From assembly GCA_963702685.1 (NCBI GenBank), contig CAVPDQ010000010.1, positions 1 to 64,000 on the forward strand: a stretch of DNA of 64,000 bases. Direction: 5' to 3'. The notes below the pieces were generated by a model. It did not search any database. It was not told the origin of the DNA and worked only from the letters and a program-made list of their open reading frames with translations. Numbering within the stretch: position 1 is the first letter of the stretch; every line of letters starts with the position of its first letter. A program made the translations under genes and the position numbers. The DNA is from AP-15 sp963702685. Its GTDB lineage: Bacteria > Pseudomonadota > Alphaproteobacteria > ATCC43930 > CGMCC-115725. Shown here piece after piece: positions 1 to 6,818 of this stretch.

Positions 1-1009
1 GCGAGTTCATCGTGCTGGTCGGGCCGTCGGGCTGCGGCAAGAGCACGACCTTGCGCATGATCGCCGGCCTGGAGAGCGCCTGGGCGAGATCTATATCGGC
101 GACCAGCTGGTCAACGACGTGCCGCCGAAGGACCGGGACATCGCCATGGTGTTCCAGAACTATGCGCTCTACCCGCATATGACGGTGTTCGAAAACATGT
201 CTTTCGGGTTGCGCCTGGAAAGGTTCCCGAAGGCCGAGATCAACGAGCGGGTCCGGCCGCCGCCCGCATTCTCGACATCACCGAGCTACTCGAGCGCCGG
301 CCAAAGCAGCTGTCGGGCGGCCAGCGCCAGCGTGTCGCCATGGGCCGCGCCATCGTCCGCAACCCGAAGGTATTTCTGTTCGACGAGCCGCTCTCCAACC
401 TCGACGCCAAATTGCGCGTGCAGATGCGCACCGAGATCAAAGAGATCCATCAAAAGGTGACGACGACCACGGTCTACGTCACCCACGACCAGATCGAAGC
501 GATGACCTTGGCCGATCGCGTCGTCATCATGAACGCCGGGCGCATCGACCAGATCGGCACGCCGCATGAGGTCTATCATGCGCCACAGACCCGGTTTATC
601 GCCGCCTTCATCGGCTCGCCGACGATGAATCTGCTGCCGTGCCGCGTCGTGCAAAACGGCAGCGGGCTGACCGTGCGCCTGTCCGACTGGCTCTCCTTCC
701 CGGTGCCGGCGGCGCGCGAGGCGCGCTACCGCGGGCGCGTCGGCGACGAGGTGCTGTTCGGCTGCGCCCGAGCACATCACCGAGACGCGCAGCGGCGAGA
801 ATGCCCCTGGGTTCGTCCCGTTCACCGCCCGGCTCGATGTCGTCGAGCCGATGGGCATGGAGACGATGGTTTACTTTATCGTCGACGGGGTCGAGATTTG
901 CGCCCGCGTCAACCCGGCTGCGGCGAGCAATGTCGGCGAGTCGATGCCGCTTCTCGCCGACCTCAACCAGATGCACCTGATCGACCCCCGCACCGACAAG
1001 GTGATCTGA
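1..1009 (+). CDS. ABC transporter ATP-binding protein, UgpC/MalK type (5' end outside window, three frame breaks)
   Basis: This is the ATPase subunit of an importer for sugars or glycerol-3-phosphate, acting at the inner face of the cytoplasmic membrane. The window opens just before the Walker A motif (GPSGCGKST, about 24-50). The Q-loop (VFQNYALYPHMTV), the ABC signature (LSGGQRQRVAMGRA), Walker B (VFLFDEPLSNLDAKLR) and the switch histidine (VTHDQ) follow in order. A C-terminal MalK/UgpC-type regulatory region (PEHIT) runs to the TGA at 1007-1009. The reading frame changes near 78-83, 250-258 and 765-767, while the protein similarity continues across each break. I think these are sequence errors, although decay cannot be excluded. 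The permease genes would lie upstream, outside the window. Confidence 0.85.
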
Positions 1010-1054
1010 TCCGGCCGGGTGATCTGATCCGGCAAGGTGATCTGATCCGGCTGG
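1001..1054. repeat. 18-bp tandem repeat, three copies, over the ABC gene's stop codon
   Basis: The unit, built on GTGATCTGATCCGG, occurs at 1001-1018, 1019-1036 and 1037-1054 with changes only in its last bases. The first copy holds the stop codon of the ABC ATPase and the last ends 5 bases before the GTG start of the next gene. The 18-base period keeps frame, and in the downstream gene's frame it reads DLIRxG repeatedly. Confidence 0.85.
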
Positions 1055-1059
1055 GCGCC

Positions 1060-1824
1060 GTGGACCTCGCCGAGCGGGTCGTCGTCGTAACCGGTGCGGC
1101 GCGCGGCATCGGGCAGGAATTGGCGTGCCGCCTGGCGCAGGCCGGCGCCCGCATCGTCGCCGCCGACATCGCGGATTGCGCCGCGACCCTCGATCTCGTC
1201 AACAGCGCGGGCGGGACGGCGATCGGCGCCGCGCTCGATGTGACAAGCGCCGAGGCCGCTGCCGCGATGGCCGAGCTTGCGGTCGCAAAATTCGGCCGTA
1301 TCGATGCGCTGGTCAACAATGCCGCCCTCTACGGCGCGCTGCGCGGCGGCCGGTTCGACGCGATCGCCGAGGCGGATTGGGATGCGGCGATGGCGGTCAA
1401 CGTCAAAGGCATCTGGCATTGCTGCAAGGCGGCGGTTCCGGCAATGCGGCAGTCAATCGTCGGCGGCGGCAGCATCGTCAACATGGCCTCGCTCGCCGCC
1501 ACTTACGGGATGCCGTTCGCGCTCCATTACACAACCTCGAAAGCCGCCGTGATCGGGCTCACTCGCGGCCTTGCGCGTGAGCTCGGCCGCGACCGGATCC
1601 GCGTCAACGCGCTGGCGCCGAGCGCGGTCTTGACCGACGGCACGCGCGAGTTTTTCGGCGACAAGCTCGACCGGGCATTGGCGACGATCAAGGCCGGGCA
1701 GTCGATCCAGCGCAGCCTCACCCCGTCCGATCTCGCGGGCACCGTGCTGTGGCTCGTTTCGGACGCGAGCGCGCTGGTTACCGGGCAAACCATCGCCGTC
1801 GATGGCGGGACGGTGATGCTGTGA
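1060..1824 (+). CDS. SDR family NAD(P)-dependent oxidoreductase
   Basis: This is a classical short-chain dehydrogenase of 254 residues, the normal family length. It shows the cofactor motif TGAARGIG near the N terminus, the NNA motif (LVNNAAL), the catalytic serine in NMASLAATYG, the YxxxK pair in HYTTSKAAV, and the C-terminal VTGQTIAVDGG. The GTG at 1060 is chosen because the dehydrogenase fold starts immediately after it and the upstream in-frame sequence is only the 18-bp repeat. Its stop overlaps the start of the next SDR by 4 bases, so the two are translationally coupled. The substrate cannot be told from sequence; next to an ABC importer, a sugar or polyol is a reasonable guess. Confidence 0.88.
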   Translation: MDLAERVVVVTGAARGIGQELACRLAQAGARIVAADIADCAATLDLVNSAGGTAIGAALDVTSAEAAAAMAELAVAKFGRIDALVNNAALYGALRGGRFDAIAEADWDAAMAVNVKGIWHCCKAAVPAMRQSIVGGGSIVNMASLAATYGMPFALHYTTSKAAVIGLTRGLARELGRDRIRVNALAPSAVLTDGTREFFGDKLDRALATIKAGQSIQRSLTPSDLAGTVLWLVSDASALVTGQTIAVDGGTVML

Positions 1825-2579
1825 CCCAGCTCGCCGGCAAGGTGGCGCTGGTCAGCGGTGCCGGCGGCGGCATCGGCCGTGCGATCTCGGTCGCCTTTGC
1901 CGAGGCCGGGGCCGCCGTCGCCTGCTGCGACATCGACATGGCGGCGACGGCGGAGACGGCCCGGCTCGTGCGCGCGGCCGGCAGCCGGGCCTTGGCTCGG
2001 CATTGCGACGTCGCCAGCGAAGCCGAGACGCGCGCCGCCGCCGCCGCGGTCGAGAACGAATTCGGCCGGCTCGATATCCTGGTCAGCGGTGCCGCACCGC
2101 ACGACAAAGGCGGCACGATACTCGAAACCAGCCCCGCCGAGTGGCACGAGGTCGTCGCGATCAACCTGACCGGGTCGTTCCTCTTGTGCCGGGCGGCGCT
2201 GCCGCTGATGATCGCCGGCGGCGGCGGGTCGATCATCCTGATCGCCTCGCAACTCGGGCGCGTCGGCAGCGCCGGGCGAGCGGCCTATTGCGCGACCAAG
2301 GGTGCGTTGATCCAGCTCGCCAAGGTCATGGCGATCGACCATGCGGGGCAGAATATCCGCGTCAACACCCTGTCGCCGGGGGCGGTCGAGACCGAGCGGA
2401 TCGTGCGCCGCTACGGCAGCTTCGAGGCCGCGCGCGCGGCGATCGGGCCAAAGCACCTGCTGGGCCGGCTCGGCCAGCCGTCGGAGATCGCGGCAGCGGC
2501 GGTGTTCCTCGCCAGCGATGCGGCGAGCTTTGTCACCGGCAGCGACCTCCTTGTCGACGGCGGCTACACCGCCATCTGA
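1821..2579 (+). CDS. SDR family NAD(P)-dependent oxidoreductase
   Basis: This is a second short-chain dehydrogenase, 252 residues long. The cofactor loop is SGAGGGIG, the catalytic serine lies in IILIASQLG, the tyrosine and lysine in YCATKGA, and the C terminus carries FVTGSDLLVDGGYTAI. The likely GTG start at 1821 overlaps the stop of the preceding SDR in the arrangement GTGA. The stop codon (2577-2579) directly abuts the stop codon of the convergent gene at 2580. Together with the ABC ATPase and the first SDR it probably forms one catabolic operon. The substrate is unknown. Confidence 0.87.
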   Translation: MTQLAGKVALVSGAGGGIGRAISVAFAEAGAAVACCDIDMAATAETARLVRAAGSRALARHCDVASEAETRAAAAAVENEFGRLDILVSGAAPHDKGGTILETSPAEWHEVVAINLTGSFLLCRAALPLMIAGGGGSIILIASQLGRVGSAGRAAYCATKGALIQLAKVMAIDHAGQNIRVNTLSPGAVETERIVRRYGSFEAARAAIGPKHLLGRLGQPSEIAAAAVFLASDAASFVTGSDLLVDGGYTAI

Positions 2580-3389
2580 TCAGGCCTCGACCGTGTCGAG
2601 GATTTCGCCCGTGGGAGCGAAGCAGGCGGCGATCAGCCGGCCGCCGCGCCCGGCGCCGCCGTCGAGCGACACACCGAATTTGCCCTCGACAAGACCGCGC
2701 TGCTGCCGGTCGATGCCTCGGACGACACGGCGGAACCCCTCGAACGGAGCGGCGAGGTCGAGAATGTCCTCCGAGCCCCACCAGAACGCGTCGCCTTGCG
2801 CCGCCAGCGGCCGCGACGGCGCGATCGCGGCATGGACGAACAGCAGCCCGCGCTCTTCGGTGAACGCGGCGTGGTGCAGCGCCGAAAACAGCATGACATG
2901 GCCGGGTGCGGCGTTCATCGCGCTGCGCAATGTTCCGGTCCAGCGGGTGATCGTGCGCGGCCCGTCGCGGGCGGCGGCGGAGGCCTGCCGCAAATTGCTG
3001 CCATAGGCCTGGATCGTGGTCTCGACCCCGGCCCGGACCATCCATTGCAGCACCTCGCGGGGATTGGGCGCGAATTGCAGCTGCAGCAGCTTTTGCCACA
3101 TCTCCTCCTGCGCGCCGCGCAAGAAGACGACTTCGCAGGCAAATGCATGCCGGCGCCCCAGCACCCGGCAGCGAAAGTCGAGCAATTCGTCGATGGTGGC
3201 GAGCACCGCCTCGCCATAGCCGATGTAATTGCCGAGATAGACGAGCCGGTCGCCGTCCTCAAACCGCGCGCCGATCAGATCGTGCAATCGTGCCAGACGG
3301 CGCGCCTCGCCATGGATCGCGCCGACCGCCCAGACCCGGCGGGCGCCGCGCAGCCTGGCAAATTTCCTGTCCGGTCGCGCCCGGTTCAC
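2580..3389 (-). CDS. Metallophosphatase-fold protein with degenerate active site
   Basis: The 269-residue protein has the layout of a PPP-type serine/threonine phosphatase (calcineurin-like metallophosphoesterase). Every metal-binding block I can place is altered. GDIHG reads GAIHGE (residues 23-28), GDYVDRG reads GNYIGYG (53-59), and RGNHE reads RGAQEE (91-96). The later FVHAAI block keeps its histidine. A catalytically dead phosphatase that binds a ligand or partner is the simplest reading. The start is GTG at 3387-3389, preceded by a GGTAGGGATGGG stretch. It lies 41 bases downstream of carD on the same strand and probably belongs to that operon. It meets the SDR at 2579 tail to tail with no gap. 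Confidence 0.7.
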   Translation of the reverse strand: MNRARPDRKFARLRGARRVWAVGAIHGEARRLARLHDLIGARFEDGDRLVYLGNYIGYGEAVLATIDELLDFRCRVLGRRHAFACEVVFLRGAQEEMWQKLLQLQFAPNPREVLQWMVRAGVETTIQAYGSNLRQASAAARDGPRTITRWTGTLRSAMNAAPGHVMLFSALHHAAFTEERGLLFVHAAIAPSRPLAAQGDAFWWGSEDILDLAAPFEGFRRVVRGIDRQQRGLVEGKFGVSLDGGAGRGGRLIAACFAPTGEILDTVEA

Positions 3390-3430
3390 CCCATCCCTAC
3401 CCCAGGGCCACGCCTAGTCCACTCGGGCGG

Positions 3431-3928
3431 TCAAGCCGCCAACAGCTGCTCGACCCGCTGCGTCGCGGTGGTCTCGTCGATCCGCTCGACCGCGGCGAAT
3501 TCGCGCACGAGACGGTCGAGCGCCGACTGATAAATCTGCCGCTCGCTATAGGATTGCTCGGGCTGCCCGCTGTTGCGGTAGAGGTCGCGCACCACTTCGG
3601 CGATCGAGGCCGGATCGCCCGAGGCGATCTTGGCCTGATATTCTTGCGCCCGCCGGCTCCACATCGTGCGCTTGGCGCGCGAGCGGCCGCGCAGCTTGGC
3701 AAGGGCGGCGTCCATCTCCTTGCGGCTCGACAACTTGCGCAGGCCCGAAACCTTGGCCTTGCCGAGCGGCACGCGCAGGGTCATCCGGTCCTTGTCGAAA
3801 TGGACGACAAAGACGTTGAGCGTCTAGCCGGCGATCTCCTGCGTCTCGATGCCGGTGATCTTGCCGACGCCATGGGTCGGGTAGACCACCAGATCGCCCG
3901 TGGCGAATGAAGCTTTTTCCGCCATCAT
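3431..3928 (-). CDS. carD: CarD/CdnL-family RNA polymerase-binding regulator, with an in-frame TAG
   Basis: CarD-type proteins bind the RNA polymerase beta subunit and stabilise open promoter complexes, notably at rRNA genes. Residues 1-34 hold the Tudor-like interaction domain start (FATGDLVVYPTHGVGKITGI). The rest (TLRVPLGKAKVSGLRKLSS onward) is the helical C-terminal domain. A TAG codon at 3824-3826 follows EIAG, and the same frame continues at once with TLNVFVVHFDKDRM, which is normal CarD sequence. Only one codon is therefore abnormal; a CAG or AAG there would restore a protein of about 165 residues. TAG is used as a real stop elsewhere in the window (for example htpG), so recoding is unlikely. 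The two ATGs at 3928 and 3925 are equivalent starts. Confidence 0.88.
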
Positions 3929-4161
3929 ATCCGTCTCTCGCAATCGACCCGAGTGGTACTGCCGGGACGCTTCAACCGTTCGCTGCTGCCAGCGTCGGCG
4001 ACCGTCCACAACTCGACGAAGAGCGCGGAACCGGAGGGGAAGGCGTCGATAGCACCCACATAACAGTAGCATGAACAACCTTTCGAATGCCAGCAGGTCA
4101 GCCATGCCCGATGCGCAATACCCGCTGCGGCAGATCGCGGCCGGCGGTCGCGCTGCAACCC

Positions 4162-4503
4162 TCAGCCGGAGCCGCCGGGGGGGTTGGGGTTGAAGAATTT
4201 CTCGTATTTGTCGTCGACGTCCTTCCATTCGTCGGCATCGGCCGGAGGCGGCTTTTTGCGCGTGATGTTGGGCCAGCTCGCGGCATATTCGCGGTTCAGC
4301 TCGAGCCATTTCTCGGCTTCGGCTTCGCTGTCGGGGATGATCGCCTCGACCGGGCATTCCGGCTCGCATACCCCGCAATCGATGCATTCGTCGGGATGGA
4401 TGACGAGCATGTTCTCGCCCTCGTAGAAGCAGTCGACCGGGCAGACTTCGACGCAATCCATGTATTTGCAGCGGATGCAGGCTTCGGTGACGACGTAGGT
4501 CAT
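4162..4503 (-). CDS. fdxA: Ferredoxin FdxA (3Fe-4S/4Fe-4S type)
   Basis: This is a 113-residue bacterial ferredoxin carrying electrons in the cytoplasm. The N-terminal half holds CIRCKYMDCVEVCPVDCF and CIDCGVCEPECPVEAI, the cysteine pattern of the seven-iron FdxA family. The charged C-terminal tail ends in a proline/glycine-rich stretch. The ATG at 4503 begins MTYVVTEACIRCK, the usual FdxA start. Its ATG overlaps the presumed TGA of the upstream TerB-like gene (ATGA). It precedes carD on the same strand, an arrangement I know from other Alphaproteobacteria. Confidence 0.93.
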   Translation of the reverse strand: MTYVVTEACIRCKYMDCVEVCPVDCFYEGENMLVIHPDECIDCGVCEPECPVEAIIPDSEAEAEKWLELNREYAASWPNITRKKPPPADADEWKDVDDKYEKFFNPNPPGGSG

Positions 4504-4984
4504 GGCACTTGCTTCTTCTCCAGAACTTCGCGTCGAGGCCCAGCCGGGCGAGGACGCGCCGCCGGGCGAGGCCGCGCTCGCGGTCGGACACATAGATCAG
4601 CCCGCTGACGCCGCGCACGAGACTGTCCTCGTATTCGCTGAGGACGCCGTCGGCATAAGCGACCTCCCACAGCATCTCGACGAGCTCGACGCGCTCTGCG
4701 AACGACAGCTTCTCGTTGATGATCCGGGTCAAATGGAACAATTCGGCGGAGTCGCGGGCTTCGCGCTCGCCGGCGGCGAGGAGGGTGCGCGCATCCTCAT
4801 GCGACAGCTCGAACCGGCGCTCGAGGAGCTGGGCGATGACCCCACGCTCGTTCGCGCCGAAATGGTCGTCGCTGCACGCCGCCTCGGCGAGGAGCGCCGC
4901 CAAGGCGAGCCGGAGCGGGTCTTGCGGCGGCGCCGCGGCGGCGCCGGAAGCGCCGGTCAGCCATTCGAGAATGCTGTCGATCAT
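4500..4984 (-). CDS. TerB-domain (tellurite-resistance-like) protein, frame break near its 3' end
   Basis: The roughly 150-residue helical protein (MIDSILEWLTGA, then DPLRLALAALLAEAACSDD and FAERVELVEMLWEVAYADG) matches TerB-like domains, which bind metal through acidic residues. In this frame the ORF would run on through fdxA with no stop. A one-base shift near 4525 instead gives VLEKKQVP and a TGA at 4500-4502 that overlaps the fdxA ATG. I therefore infer a single indel and translational coupling to fdxA. An alternative start is the ATG at 5002. The exact function is unknown; TerB domains occur widely outside tellurite resistance. Confidence 0.72.
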
Positions 4985-5128
4985 CCCGCCGGTGCCTAAC
5001 ATGCGGGTCGCAGCCGGGGCAACCCTACGCGGTTTGGGGGTTTTTGCCGCCGTGCCGCGCCGCCGGAGGAAATGAACCCGCGCGCCGGCCGTTGTCCGGT
5101 GCCACGGAGATCGGAGATTGAGGCCTCG

Positions 5129-6289
5129 ATGAAGCGCGGCAAAATCCTGGTGCTGCATTTTGCCGGCCAGATGCCGCTCGCCGGCATCGCCTGGCAGGCG
5201 ATGCATTACCTGTTGGGCCTCGAAGAGCTCGGCTGGGAAGCCTGGTATGTCGAGGATGGCGGCGCCAACCCCTATGACCCGCGCATCAGCAGCGTGGCGA
5301 TGGAGTGCGGCTACAATGTCGCCTATCTGCGGCGGGCGATGGAGCAATACGGGTTTGGCGAGCGCTGGGCCTATTGGGACGCGATCCACAACGTCTACCA
5401 CGGGCTCTCGCGCGAGCGGGTGCATGCGCTTTACGGCGAGGCGGATGCGCTGATCAACTTGTGCGGCGCGACGCGGCTGCGCGACGAGCATTTTGCCTGC
5501 CCGACGCGCATCATCGTCGATACCGACCCCGTCTATGAGCAGATCAAATACGCCAAGGCCGATCCCGAGGCGCGCGCCTATCTCGACGCGCACACGCATT
5601 TTTTCAGCTATGGCGAGAATCTCGGCACCTCCGAATGCCCGATACCGCTATGCGGCGTTCCTTGGCGCCCGACCCGGCCGCCGGTCGATCCGCGCCTATG
5701 GCCCGAGCCCGCGGATACGCCGCGATGCTTCACCACGATCGGAACCTGGGAAAACAAGGGCAAGGACATCGAATTCGACGGCTCGCGTTACGTCTGGTCG
5801 AAGCACGTAAATTTCTTGCGGTTTTTGGATCTCCCCCGGCGCCGGCCCGGCACCTGCTTTGAGATCGCGATGACGCCGCCCGACGAAGCGGTGCGCCGCA
5901 CGGTCGAGGCAGCCGGGTGGCGGATCGCCGATCCGCAGCCGGTCTCGGCGGACATGGCCAGCTATGCCGGGTTTATCGCTGGCTCGCGCGGCGAGCTTAC
6001 CGTCGCGAAAGACATTTATGTCCGGCCGAACAGCGGCTGGTTCAGCGATCGCAGCGTGTGCTATCTCGCCGCCGGACGTCCGGTCGTGACAATGCGGACC
6101 GGGTTCGCCGGGCATTACCCGGTTGGCCGCGGCCTGTTCGACTATGAAACCCACGACGAGGCGCTCGCTGCCATCGACGCGATCGCCGCCGATTATCGCG
6201 GCCATAGCCGGGCCGCCCGCGAGCTCGCCCGCGAATATTTCGCCGGCGACCGCGTCATCGGCGCGCTGCTCGCGGCGGCGGGGTTGTAG
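5129..6289 (+). CDS. Glycosyltransferase-like (GT-B fold) protein
   Basis: The protein of 386 residues starts MKRGKILVLHFAGQMPLAG, with the glycine-containing beta-strand-loop expected at the start of a GT-B enzyme. It ends with a second Rossmann-like half whose RPNSGWFSDRSVCYLAAGRP and FDYETHDEALAAID resemble the donor-binding region of glycosyltransferases. The ATG at 5129 is preferred over the in-frame ATG at 5072 because the fold begins there and GGAG precedes it. It is transcribed opposite to its neighbours and splits the TerB-fdxA-carD genes from the S4/helicase genes, which suggests later insertion. Donor and acceptor are unknown. Confidence 0.55.
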   Translation: MKRGKILVLHFAGQMPLAGIAWQAMHYLLGLEELGWEAWYVEDGGANPYDPRISSVAMECGYNVAYLRRAMEQYGFGERWAYWDAIHNVYHGLSRERVHALYGEADALINLCGATRLRDEHFACPTRIIVDTDPVYEQIKYAKADPEARAYLDAHTHFFSYGENLGTSECPIPLCGVPWRPTRPPVDPRLWPEPADTPRCFTTIGTWENKGKDIEFDGSRYVWSKHVNFLRFLDLPRRRPGTCFEIAMTPPDEAVRRTVEAAGWRIADPQPVSADMASYAGFIAGSRGELTVAKDIYVRPNSGWFSDRSVCYLAAGRPVVTMRTGFAGHYPVGRGLFDYETHDEALAAIDAIAADYRGHSRAARELAREYFAGDRVIGALLAAAGL

Positions 6290-6302
6290 CCGGCGCGGTG
6301 CG

Positions 6303-6410
6303 TCCTTCGAGACAGCCGCTGCGCGGCTTCCTCGGGACGAGGGATTCCATAGCTGTATCAACAGTTTACCTCATGCTGAGGAGCGCCCAACGGGCGCGTC
6401 TCGAAGCATC
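6303..6410. repeat. Intergenic palindromic repeat, family R2 (TTCGAGAC type)
   Basis: Two facing half-elements make up the unit. The left half runs CCTTCGAGACAGCCGCTGCG and then CGGCTTCCTC. The right half runs CATGCTGAGGAGCGC and then GGGCGCGTCTCGAAGCATC. Each half is itself a hairpin (GCCGCTGCGCGGC and GCGCCCAACGGGCGC). Similar units occur near 31.9-32.4, 34.8, 42.1 and 61.9-62.1 kb. Nothing coding is visible between 6290 and 6464. Confidence 0.75.
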
Positions 6411-6464
6411 ACGACGCTGCCGCAGCCCCGAGTTGGCCGCCACTCCCAATTCGTTCACAGCCTT

Positions 6465-6818
6465 TCAGTCGAGGCTCTGCTGCTCCCTCTCGTCGGCGAG
6501 CAGCGGCGTCCAGGCCGGGGCGGGCGGCGCCGGCACCGCGGCTTCCTCATATAGGAGGCGCGCTTCCGCCGCCGGGCCGCGCCGCGTGCCGAGCGCCAGC
6601 ACCTTGAGCCGACGGCCGATCCTGCCGCGCGCAAGCACGATGGTATCGCCCGCAGCCAGCTCGTGCCGCGCCCGCGTCACGGCGGCGCCATTGACGATGA
6701 TGTCGCCCGCAACGCACAGGCGCGCGGCTTGCGCGCGGCTCTTGACCACGCGCGCGAACCATAGCCATTGATCGAGCCGCCGGCTCGCCCGCTCGGGCAA
6801 GGGCGCGGCGCCCTTCAA
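6465..6818 (-). CDS. RNA-binding S4 domain protein, Hsp15-like
   Basis: This 117-residue protein carries an S4 RNA-binding domain near its start (RLDQWLWFARVVKSRAQAAR and VNGAAVTRARHELAAGDTI). The WLWFAR motif is typical of the ribosome-associated Hsp15 (HslR) family, which rescues stalled 50S subunits with attached nascent chains. The C-terminal third is charged and proline/alanine-rich. Its ATG overlaps the stop of the helicase gene by 4 bases (ATGA), so the two are co-translated and likely act together in RNA metabolism. Confidence 0.88.
   Translation of the reverse strand: MKGAAPLPERASRRLDQWLWFARVVKSRAQAARLCVAGDIIVNGAAVTRARHELAAGDTIVLARGRIGRRLKVLALGTRRGPAAEARLLYEEAAVPAPPAPAWTPLLADEREQQSLD

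Noticed and set aside
3824..3826. Recoded TAG (pyrrolysine or similar)
   Set aside because: TAG terminates several other genes in the window and no matching tRNA or insertion element was seen.
3824..5599. One long minus-strand reading frame
   Set aside because: It joins the TerB gene, a shadow of fdxA and the start of carD; motif content shows separate genes, so it is not one protein.
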